A stretch of 7,414 nt of DNA, from the NCBI GenBank assembly GCA_937928455.1, contig CALFUG010000109.1, positions 1 to 7,414 on the forward strand. Reading direction: 5' to 3'. A program made the position numbers and the translations under genes. Source of the stretch: an uncultured Clostridia bacterium. Its GTDB lineage: Bacteria; Bacillota; Clostridia; Peptostreptococcales; Anaerovoracaceae. Of the stretch, positions 1 to 5,513 are shown piece by piece. The notes below the pieces were generated by a model, which ran no database searches, was not told where the DNA came from, and worked only from the letters and a program-made list of their open reading frames with translations. Within the stretch, counting starts at the first letter, position 1. Every line of letters starts with the position of its first letter.

Positions 1-1
1 C

Positions 2-2689
2 TTAACTCCGTTCAATTTGCTCCATCTTGAAGCATTCTATGATATCACCCACTTTGATATCGTTATAATTATCTATCCCAATACCGCACTCAAATCCTTC
101 TCTCACTTCTTTGGCATCGTCCTTCATTCTCTTTAAGGAAGAAATCTTCCCCTCATGAATGATAATCCCATCACGAACCAGTCGAATTTGTTCGTTTCGA
201 ACCACCTTACCCTCCAGAATATAGGAGCCGGCGATGATACCTGCACCGGGCACCTTGAAGGTTTCTCTTACCTCTGCTTTACCTAGAACAGCCTCCTTGA
301 ATACGGGATCCAACATTCCCTTCATGGCCGCTTCCACATCCGCAATTAAATCGTAGATGACCCGGTAAGTTCGAATCTCAATCTTTTCCCGGTCAGCTAG
401 CTGGGTAATGGCAGTAGAGGGCCGCACATTAAACCCAATGATCACCGCCCCTACGGTACCGGCTAGCATAATGTCCGACTCCGTGATGGTTCCCACACTG
501 GAATGAATGATGCTGGTACGTATATTTTCATTCTTCAATTTTTCCAAAGAAGTTTTGATGGCATCCACAGAACCCTGAACATCTCCCTTAATGATCATGT
601 TCAGTTCTTTTACTTCGCCTTCCTTCAATTGGCTGAAGAGTTTTTCTAAACTGCTGCTGGCATTTCTCGCCAACATTTCTTCACGAAGCTTTGTTTTTCG
701 ATTGGCGGCGATTTCCTTTGCCTTGGACAGGTCTTTTACCACATGAAATTCGTCTCCCGCTTCCGGCACCTCTGCCAATCCTAAAATTTCTACTGCGGTT
801 GCGGGGCCACCTTTTCGAATGGTATCCCCTTTGTAATTGGTCATCAGTCGTATTTTCCCGGAGCTGGTTCCTGCCACTACGGATTGGCCGGATTGAAGGG
901 TCCCGTTCAAAACCAACAGAGTGGCCACCGGCCCTTTAGATTTATCCAGCCGCGCTTCAATGACCGTACCAGATGCCAAACGATTGGGATTGGCTTTTAA
1001 TTCCAAAACCTCTGCTTGCAGAAGAATCATCTCCAATAGGGTCGATACCCCTTCTCCAGTTTTTGCCGATACCGGCACACTGATGGTATCTCCCCCCCAT
1101 TCTTCTACCAACACACCTTTATCTGCCAAGTCCTTTTTCACCTTTTCCAGATTGGCTCCCGGCTTGTCGATTTTATTGATGGCCACAATAATATGAACGC
1201 CCGCTGCTTTCGCATGGCTGATGGATTCCAGAGTCTGGGGCATTACACTATCATCTGCGGCTACTACCAAAACGGCAATATCTGTAATATGAGCTCCCCT
1301 GGCTCTCATGGCAGTAAATGCTTCATGGCCCGGGGTATCTAAGAATACAATTTTTTGACCGTTCACTACCACTTCCGAGGCACCGATATGTTGCGTAATT
1401 CCGCCGGATTCTGATTCCGTAACGTGGGTCTTCCGGATGGCATCCAAAAGGGAGGTCTTCCCGTGATCTACGTGACCCATTACGGTGATAATCGGGGGAC
1501 GAGCTTTCAAGTCCTCTTCCAAATCCTTGAAATGCTCAATACCCTCTTCAATGGCCTCCTCCTGAACTCGCCCAACTTTTACCTGGATTCCCAGAATCTC
1601 CGCCAGTACTAATAATGTATCCTCATCAATATTTTGGTTTACCGTAGCCATAATCCCCAGCTTCATCAACTCCATGATTGCCTTTGAAGTGGGAATTTCC
1701 ACTTGCTCACAAAATCCCGCCACGGTAATGGGCACATTGATTATCACAGTGCCTTCCGGCAGTTCCATCATATCCACTTCTGGTTCCACTTCCTTGGATT
1801 GTCTCACATGCTTTTTCGGCTTTGGGGCTTTTTCCAAGGAACGAACTCCTGCATAGCCGGTTTTCTTCGGCTTCTTCGGACCGCCGCTCTCCAGCTTTGC
1901 AAATTTATCTTTTTCTTTACTTTTGGGACGCTCGTCTTTTTTGGGAGAGGTTTTTGCCGGAGCCGGCGCATTGGACGCAGCACTTTTGGGCTTTGTCTCA
2001 TTCGGTCTCCGATAATCTCTCCCCTCACCATGCCGGGGAGTATCTTCTGGTCTCTTGGGTTTTGGCGGGGCTTTTGGAGGGGTCGGTACCGTTCTAGACT
2101 CCACCGGTTTCACTTCTGCCGCGGTTTTTGGTGTGGCATCCATAATAGATCCCGACTTCTTTACCGGTCGCTCCTCCGTGGGATGAGCCGTCGCTTCCAT
2201 GGCTGCTCTTTCTTTTGCTTTTGCCTCTTTCATGGCTTTTTCTCGCGCCAAAGCCTTTTGCTCTTCTCTGGCATCCAAATCCCGATTGGCCACCGGTTTT
2301 CCGATAGGCGGACGCGGTCTGCCCTCAATTTCTTTAGAGATTACCGGCTTGCCCATGGGCGGTTTTTGAGTGCGAGGTTTCTCCTCCATCTTACCACGTC
2401 CGGCTGCGGATCTCGCAGGGGGTGTGGGGATGTTTACCGCGGCCTTTACGGTTACTCTCGGCGCGTCATCATCCTCTTTGGTTTCCTTTTTCTTTGGAGT
2501 AGCCTTCACAATTTTTGTTTCCGCCGCTGCCTTACTCTTTTTCATTATATTTCTCAGCTGAGTGGCATCCTCCTCTGTTAGTGTGCTCATATGGCTGGTC
2601 ACATCAATCCCCGCCACCCTACACTTCTCCTGCAACTCTTTGCTGGTGACTTCCAATTCTTTGGCTAACTCATACACTTTTATCGTCAT
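2..2689 (-). CDS. infB: Translation initiation factor IF2 (complete)
   Basis: IF2 is the GTPase that places initiator fMet-tRNA on the 30S subunit and promotes subunit joining. The gene is complete: ATG at 2689 behind a strong AAGGAGG site (2698-2704), with TAA at 4-2. The 895-residue protein has a first IF2-N domain (about 1-50), a long charged, Pro/Lys-rich and probably disordered linker (about 52-300), and a second IF2-N-like domain (about 310-372). The G domain follows, with GHVDHGKT (405-412), switch region ITQHIGA (431-437), DTPGH (451-455), NKID (505-508) and SAK (541-543), then the beta-barrel domains and the C-terminal fMet-tRNA-binding domain. It is longer than the 716-residue Bacillus subtilis protein, mostly because of the linker, which contains a duplicated 17-residue unit. 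Translation is probably coupled to ylxQ. The next genes of the operon would lie outside the window. Confidence 0.98.
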   Translation of the reverse strand: MTIKVYELAKELEVTSKELQEKCRVAGIDVTSHMSTLTEEDATQLRNIMKKSKAAAETKIVKATPKKKETKEDDDAPRVTVKAAVNIPTPPARSAAGRGKMEEKPRTQKPPMGKPVISKEIEGRPRPPIGKPVANRDLDAREEQKALAREKAMKEAKAKERAAMEATAHPTEERPVKKSGSIMDATPKTAAEVKPVESRTVPTPPKAPPKPKRPEDTPRHGEGRDYRRPNETKPKSAASNAPAPAKTSPKKDERPKSKEKDKFAKLESGGPKKPKKTGYAGVRSLEKAPKPKKHVRQSKEVEPEVDMMELPEGTVIINVPITVAGFCEQVEIPTSKAIMELMKLGIMATVNQNIDEDTLLVLAEILGIQVKVGRVQEEAIEEGIEHFKDLEEDLKARPPIITVMGHVDHGKTSLLDAIRKTHVTESESGGITQHIGASEVVVNGQKIVFLDTPGHEAFTAMRARGAHITDIAVLVVAADDSVMPQTLESISHAKAAGVHIIVAINKIDKPGANLEKVKKDLADKGVLVEEWGGDTISVPVSAKTGEGVSTLLEMILLQAEVLELKANPNRLASGTVIEARLDKSKGPVATLLVLNGTLQSGQSVVAGTSSGKIRLMTNYKGDTIRKGGPATAVEILGLAEVPEAGDEFHVVKDLSKAKEIAANRKTKLREEMLARNASSSLEKLFSQLKEGEVKELNMIIKGDVQGSVDAIKTSLEKLKNENIRTSIIHSSVGTITESDIMLAGTVGAVIIGFNVRPSTAITQLADREKIEIRTYRVIYDLIADVEAAMKGMLDPVFKEAVLGKAEVRETFKVPGAGIIAGSYILEGKVVRNEQIRLVRDGIIIHEGKISSLKRMKDDAKEVREGFECGIGIDNYNDIKVGDIIECFKMEQIERS
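2267..2362 (-). repeat. Tandem 17-residue duplication inside the IF2 linker
   Basis: Within infB, residues 110-124 (PPMGKPVISKEIEGR) and 127-141 (PPIGKPVANRDLDAR) align along their whole length at an offset of 17 residues, with only conservative or small changes. The pattern is PPxGKPV followed by polar, basic, acidic, aliphatic, acidic, small and Arg. The DNA copies are diverged, so the duplication is not recent. It lies in the disordered linker between the two IF2-N domains. Confidence 0.7.
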
Positions 2690-3002
2690 ATTCTTCCCTC
2701 CTTCTATCTAGTTCTTTGAGGATGACCTGATGAAAATGATCACCCGAAATTCCGAACACACCGGATTCTTCTTCTCCCACAACTTTCGAAAGCCATTGTT
2801 TTGTTCCAAACTCCCGATAAGGGGTCTTGGTTTTGATGGCAATTCGAATTACTTTCTCTTTTGTATTATCCGAAAGGTCCTCTGCTATAATGAGCAATTT
2901 CAAAGTTCCTTTCTCCATTTGTCTTTTACATGTATCTGTGCCTGTCACTAAATTTTTTGATCGAGCCGCAAAGCCCAAATAGCTCTCAATCTTCGGTTTC
3001 AT
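2670..3002 (-). CDS. ylxQ: L7Ae/L30e-family K-turn RNA-binding protein YlxQ
   Basis: This is a 110-residue L7Ae-family protein, the YlxQ found between ylxR and infB in Firmicutes. Relatives bind kink-turn RNA motifs, and YlxQ is thought to act on RNA or ribosomes, though its exact target is unsettled. The family signature is visible: IESYLGFAARSKNLVTG near the N-terminus and LLIIAEDLSDNTKEK at about residues 36-50, followed by the usual alternating strands and helices (TPYREFGTKQWLSKVVG). The frame stays open further upstream to 3227, but that region only shadows ylxR; the ATG at 3002 is right because the homologous sequence begins there. The ribosome binding site is modest (GGGAG ten bases upstream), consistent with coupling to ylxR, which it overlaps by 17 bases. 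Its end overlaps infB by 20 bases and contains the infB ribosome binding site. Confidence 0.93.
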   Translation of the reverse strand: MKPKIESYLGFAARSKNLVTGTDTCKRQMEKGTLKLLIIAEDLSDNTKEKVIRIAIKTKTPYREFGTKQWLSKVVGEEESGVFGISGDHFHQVILKELDRRREEYDDKSV

Positions 3003-3270
3003 AGTTTCCCAACTCCCGGAAAAGTTTCTCCACTTGTTGGGAGGAAACTTCCATCTTAAGTCCTCTTCCGATGGCCTTTTTTTTCTGAGCCATTCGAAAA
3101 CAATCTTGATTTCGGCACAAATAAACTCCTCGGCCCTTGGCTTTCCCAGTAGGGTCGATAGATATCGTTCCTTCATAACCGGCAATTCGAACCAATTGAT
3201 TTTTCGGTTTAGACTCCATGCATCCAATACATCGGCGCATGGGTATTTTTTTCATCGGTCGATTTTCCAA
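2986..3270 (-). CDS. rnpM (ylxR): YlxR/RnpM family RNA-binding protein (TTG start)
   Basis: This 94-residue DUF448 protein belongs to the YlxR family, found in nearly every nusA-infB operon of Firmicutes. The Bacillus member has been renamed RnpM because it binds the RNase P RNA and modulates RNase P activity. The conserved pattern is clear: MRRCIGCMESKPKNQLVRI, then DPTGKAKGRGVYLC, then a basic helix around AQKKKAIGRGLK that suits RNA binding. Cys14, Cys17, Cys52 and Cys57 form a CxxC plus CxxxxC arrangement that could hold zinc; some homologues lack these cysteines, so this is inference. The best start is TTG, supported by the AGGAG element upstream. The gene begins 20 bases after nusA and its TGA stop lies 17 bases inside the ylxQ coding region, so the two are likely coupled. 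Confidence 0.93.
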   Translation of the reverse strand: MENRPMKKIPMRRCIGCMESKPKNQLVRIAGYEGTISIDPTGKAKGRGVYLCRNQDCFRMAQKKKAIGRGLKMEVSSQQVEKLFRELGNYETED

Positions 3271-3276
3271 TATCCT

Positions 3277-3281
3277 CTCCT
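3277..3281 (-). promoter_or_regulatory. ylxR ribosome binding site supporting a TTG start
   Basis: AGGAG on the minus strand lies six bases upstream of TTG at 3270. The first in-frame ATG (3255) has no purine-rich element at a suitable distance, so translation of ylxR most likely begins at the rare TTG codon. Confidence 0.65.
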
Positions 3282-3290
3282 AGCAAAAGG

Positions 3291-4487
3291 TTACGCGTTG
3301 GTTTCTTCCTCCGCCTCTTCCAATTCTTCTTCATGGGGCTCCTGGAAATAGTTTTCTCCGGATACTTCTTGGGCAGGTTCCTGGGGATCCACCACTTCTT
3401 CGAAATACTTGTCTCCGTCGTAACTTTCTTCCTCTCCCATTTCCTCTTCATCCCCAAAGTATTGGGAGTGACTCTTAATGTCGATTTTCCACCCACATAA
3501 TTTGGCGGCCAATCGCACATTTTGACCTTCCTTGCCGATAGCCAAAGACAGCTGATAATCCGGGACTATCACCGTGGCACTCTTTCCCTCATCTCCCAGT
3601 ATAACACTTTCCACTTTGGCCGGGGAGAGCACGTTGCTGATTAAGGTTGCCGGATCTGGATTCCATGGAATAATATCAATCTTCTCTCCAAATAGTTCAT
3701 CCACCACAGCCTGAACCCGAACTCCCCTAGAGCCCACGCAGGCCCCAACAGGATCTACATTCGAATCCTCTGTCCAAACGGCAATCTTCGTTCTGGATCC
3801 GGCCTCCCGGCTGATGCTTTTGATTTCTACCACACCCTCTTGAATTTCCGGCACTTCCAATTCAAACAACCTTTTCACAAGACCGGGATGAGATCTGGAA
3901 AGGTATACCTGAGGCCCTTTCGTGGTCTTTTTCACGTCCATGATGTAAACTTTTATTCGGCTATTGATGGTATAGGTTTCGCCCGGCACCTGTTCTGTTA
4001 CCGCAAGGATACCCTCCGTCTTACCCATATTAATAAATACCGTTTCATTGGAAATTCGCTGTACTGTACCAGTGATGATTTCCCCTTGCCGATTGATGTA
4101 GTCATCAAATATCATGCCCCGCTCTGCTTCACGAATTCTTTGAACCACTACTTGCTTTGCAGTCTGCGCGGCAATTCTTCCAAAATCCATGGGCGTTACT
4201 TGATATGCCACCGTATCTCCCACTTCATATCTGGGATCAATTTCTTTTGCATCCTCAATGGAAATCTCCACCATATCGTCTTCCACTTCACCCACTACAT
4301 CCATCAGCATGAGCACATCAATGTCTCCCGTCTCCCGATTGATGTCCACTCGTACGTTTTGGCTAGTACCGTAATTCTTCTTGTAGGCAGAAACCAGCGC
4401 AGATTCGATGGCCTCAATCAGAATGTCCTTGGAGATTTGCTTTTCTCTTTCCAGCTCCTCAATGGCTTGAATAAATTCTTTGTTCAT
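3291..4487 (-). CDS. nusA: Transcription termination/antitermination factor NusA
   Basis: NusA binds RNA polymerase and nascent RNA, promotes pausing and intrinsic termination, and takes part in antitermination on rRNA operons. The 398-residue protein shows the RNA-polymerase-binding N-terminal domain (about 1-125), an S1 domain (about 133-198), and KH1 and KH2 RNA-binding domains (about 200-345) with GxxG-type loops GSRG (252-255) and GKEG (318-321). As in other Gram-positive NusA proteins, the acidic repeat domains of the E. coli protein are absent. Instead there is a strongly acidic, probably disordered tail (about 345-398) in which a Tyr-Phe pair near acidic residues occurs three times, at 343, 361 and 380. 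It starts with ATG behind a strong AAGGAGG site that overlaps the rimP stop. NusA can autoregulate its own operon in some bacteria, which gives the leader structure upstream of rimP added relevance. Confidence 0.97.
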   Translation of the reverse strand: MNKEFIQAIEELEREKQISKDILIEAIESALVSAYKKNYGTSQNVRVDINRETGDIDVLMLMDVVGEVEDDMVEISIEDAKEIDPRYEVGDTVAYQVTPMDFGRIAAQTAKQVVVQRIREAERGMIFDDYINRQGEIITGTVQRISNETVFINMGKTEGILAVTEQVPGETYTINSRIKVYIMDVKKTTKGPQVYLSRSHPGLVKRLFELEVPEIQEGVVEIKSISREAGSRTKIAVWTEDSNVDPVGACVGSRGVRVQAVVDELFGEKIDIIPWNPDPATLISNVLSPAKVESVILGDEGKSATVIVPDYQLSLAIGKEGQNVRLAAKLCGWKIDIKSHSQYFGDEEEMGEEESYDGDKYFEEVVDPQEPAQEVSGENYFQEPHEEELEEAEEETNA

Positions 4488-4497
4488 TTTTCCCTCC

Positions 4498-4977
4498 TTA
4501 AAATACGACTTTTAATATAGTTTTCGCCACCTTTTCAAAGGGTAGCGTAATATGCTGATGATCGGGGCCCTCTATCACCAATTGATTGTCTGCCAATTGG
4601 ATCAGTACGCCCTCGTATTTTTTATTTCCGAAAACAGGCTCGTACAGTTTGACCTCCACCTCTCTCCCCTGATATCGATCATAGTCTTTTTGTCGATATA
4701 GGGTTCGATCCATACCCGGCGAAGAAACTTCCAAATAATAGTTTTGTTCAATGGGATCCAATAAATCCAATTTTTCGGATAGGTATCGGCTTACTTTTTC
4801 GCAATCTTCCATGCTCACAAAGACTTCCTGATCCTCCCATATCTTATCGATATAAACCCGAAGAAACCAGTCCTTGCCTTCCTTCATAAATTCCACATGA
4901 TACAACTCCAGGTCCTGCTCCTCCAAAAACGGAATCAGTAGTTCCTGAACCAAATCTCGAACCGGTACCTTTGCCAT
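4498..4977 (-). CDS. rimP: Ribosome maturation factor RimP
   Basis: RimP (YlxS in Bacillus) is a cytosolic assembly factor that binds the 30S ribosomal subunit and helps it mature. The predicted protein has 159 residues, close to the family norm. The N-terminal alpha/beta domain covers about residues 1-80 and includes LRVYIDK. The family hallmark YLEVSSPGMDR is at about 81-91 and is followed by the C-terminal SH3-like domain (about 95-159). The chosen start gives MAKVPVRDLVQELL, which lines up with typical RimP N-termini; the ATG at 4983 or TTG at 5001 would add only two or eight residues. It is the first gene of the rimP-nusA-ylxR-ylxQ-infB operon. Its TAA stop at 4500-4498 overlaps the ribosome binding site of nusA, 10 bases ahead of that start, which suggests coupled expression. 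Confidence 0.94.
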   Translation of the reverse strand: MAKVPVRDLVQELLIPFLEEQDLELYHVEFMKEGKDWFLRVYIDKIWEDQEVFVSMEDCEKVSRYLSEKLDLLDPIEQNYYLEVSSPGMDRTLYRQKDYDRYQGREVEVKLYEPVFGNKKYEGVLIQLADNQLVIEGPDHQHITLPFEKVAKTILKVVF

Positions 4978-4986
4978 CTTCATGAA

Positions 4987-4993
4987 TCCTTTT
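4987..4993 (-). promoter_or_regulatory. rimP ribosome binding site (AAAAGGA), decides the start
   Basis: The purine run AAAAGGA on the minus strand is the only Shine-Dalgarno-like element near the rimP start. It leaves nine bases before the ATG at 4977 but only three before the ATG at 4983. The in-frame TTG at 5001 has no ribosome binding site. The spacing to 4977 matches that seen for infB and the ACT gene in this window, so 4977 is preferred. Confidence 0.6.
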
Positions 4994-5007
4994 CTTTTCA
5001 AAATGAG

Positions 5008-5076
5008 TGGAGTGGGCCTTCGCCCACTCCAATTGTCTTACCATCAGTAAATTCCAGTAACATGTTACCATAAGAC
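5008..5076 (-). promoter_or_regulatory. Structured 5' leader of the rimP operon (two stems)
   Basis: On the minus strand the leader can form an imperfect stem, GTCTTA (5076-5071) with TAAGAC (5040-5035) plus an inner GTAA/TTAC helix. A perfect hairpin follows, with arms GGAGTGGGC and GCCCACTCC (5030-5009), a GAAG tetraloop and one further T-A pair at the base (5031/5008). The run of four Ts (5003-5000) begins four bases after the hairpin base, so this is not a good intrinsic terminator. It is better read as a leader RNA structure just ahead of the rimP ribosome binding site, possibly affecting read-through or initiation. The fold is visible by eye; the function is inference. Confidence 0.5.
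5057..5068. promoter_or_regulatory. 12-bp perfect palindrome GTAACATGTTAC upstream of rimP
   Basis: The bases GTAACATGTTAC read identically on both strands. The site lies in the non-coding gap between the ACT gene and rimP and overlaps the weaker candidate -10 hexamer TAACAT. Such a symmetric site could be an operator for a dimeric regulator or could take part in leader RNA folding. The heptamer TTACCAT also occurs twice nearby on the plus strand, at 5038-5044 and 5065-5071. No specific regulator can be named from the sequence. Confidence 0.35.
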
Positions 5077-5094
5077 GGTGATAAAAGCAACCCC

Positions 5095-5100
5095 ATTATA
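5095..5100 (-). promoter_or_regulatory. Candidate -10 box TATAAT at the end of the ACT gene
   Basis: Read on the minus strand, the last bases of the ACT gene form a perfect TATAAT, which could serve a promoter for the rimP-nusA-infB operon. The position 17 bases upstream reads GGGAAT, a poor -35 match, and no TG extension precedes the box. A second, weaker pair lies just downstream: TTGCTT (5090-5085) and TAACAT (5067-5062), separated by exactly 17 bases. An operon promoter in this gap is plausible, but neither candidate is convincing on sequence alone. Confidence 0.3.
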
Positions 5101-5512
5101 GCTTTTTAATCACCTCTATTCCCTTTTCTGCCAACAAATCTTCTGCCCGGGAGATGTCCTCTACCTTCAATACAAAGTATTGAGGCCCTCCCTTTTTTAC
5201 CACAAAAGAATACACATAGTCCACATTCACGCCAGCCTGGGCGAGAATCCCGAATATTTCGTTCAGACTTCCTCTTCGGTCCTCCGGATTGATGGCCATA
5301 ATGTCGGATAACATCGCTACTATGCCGTTTTTCTTCAAAATTTCTACTGCCTTGTCCGGATCATCTACCACGGTTCGTAAAATACCATACTCTGTTGTGT
5401 CATACACAGAGATGGCCCGTATATCGATTCCTTCCCGATAGAAGATGTCCGTTAAATTGGCTAACGTTCCGTGTTGGTTGGGTAAAAGCACGGACAATTG
5501 TTGAATTGCCAT
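5096..5512 (-). CDS. Tandem ACT-domain protein partnered with PaaK
   Basis: This is a small 138-residue protein made almost entirely of two ACT domains, at about residues 5-65 and 70-135. ACT domains are regulatory folds that bind amino acids at dimer interfaces. The first opens with LPNQHGTLANLTDIFYREG and the second with RRGSLNEIFGILAQAGVNV, both showing the usual Gly-X-Leu loop followed by an amphipathic helix. There is no catalytic domain, signal peptide or membrane segment. The ATG at 5512 lies one base after the paaK stop, and its strong ribosome binding site (AAGGAGG, 5519-5525) is inside the last paaK codons, so the two are translationally coupled. Homologous pairs of a PaaK-family ligase and a small ACT protein recur in anaerobic bacteria and archaea. 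A likely role, by inference, is amino-acid sensing that tunes the ligase or aromatic amino-acid catabolism. The family has no firm function. The stop is TAA at 5098-5096, overlapping a TATAAT-like box. Confidence 0.88.
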   Translation of the reverse strand: MAIQQLSVLLPNQHGTLANLTDIFYREGIDIRAISVYDTTEYGILRTVVDDPDKAVEILKKNGIVAMLSDIMAINPEDRRGSLNEIFGILAQAGVNVDYVYSFVVKKGGPQYFVLKVEDISRAEDLLAEKGIEVIKKL

Positions 5513-5513
5513 C

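Noticed and set aside
2387..2389. Internal infB start at Met101 giving a shorter IF2 form
   Set aside because: Shorter IF2 forms are known in other bacteria, but the sequence before this ATG (GTGGTAAG) is not a convincing ribosome binding site; the other internal Met codons checked are no better.
1703..2581. Long plus-strand open frame of 292 codons opposite the infB linker
   Set aside because: It is antisense to the low-complexity Lys/Pro/Ala-rich IF2 linker, has unnatural composition (rich in Arg, Phe, Ser, Gly) and resembles no family; it is a shadow of infB.
3003..3227. Upstream extension of the ylxQ frame to a 185-residue protein
   Set aside because: The added 75 residues lie out of frame over ylxR and match nothing in the L7Ae family, while the family signature begins right at the ATG at 3002.
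3840..4520. Plus-strand open frame of 226 codons opposite nusA
   Set aside because: It is fully antisense to the well-conserved S1 and N-terminal domains of NusA, with no ribosome binding site or recognisable domain.
5008..5031. Intrinsic terminator after the ACT gene
   Set aside because: The hairpin is strong, but the only T run downstream is four bases long and begins four bases after the stem, so it lacks the terminator layout; it is kept only as a leader structure.
4844..5071. 75-codon minus-strand frame starting in the rimP leader (possible leader peptide)
   Set aside because: It runs far into rimP in another frame, has no good ribosome binding site and no amino-acid run typical of attenuation peptides.
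5035..5076. K-turn in the leader stem that YlxQ could bind
   Set aside because: The internal loop UGAUGG resembles box C, but the opposite strand has only UG and lacks the GA needed for tandem G-A pairs.
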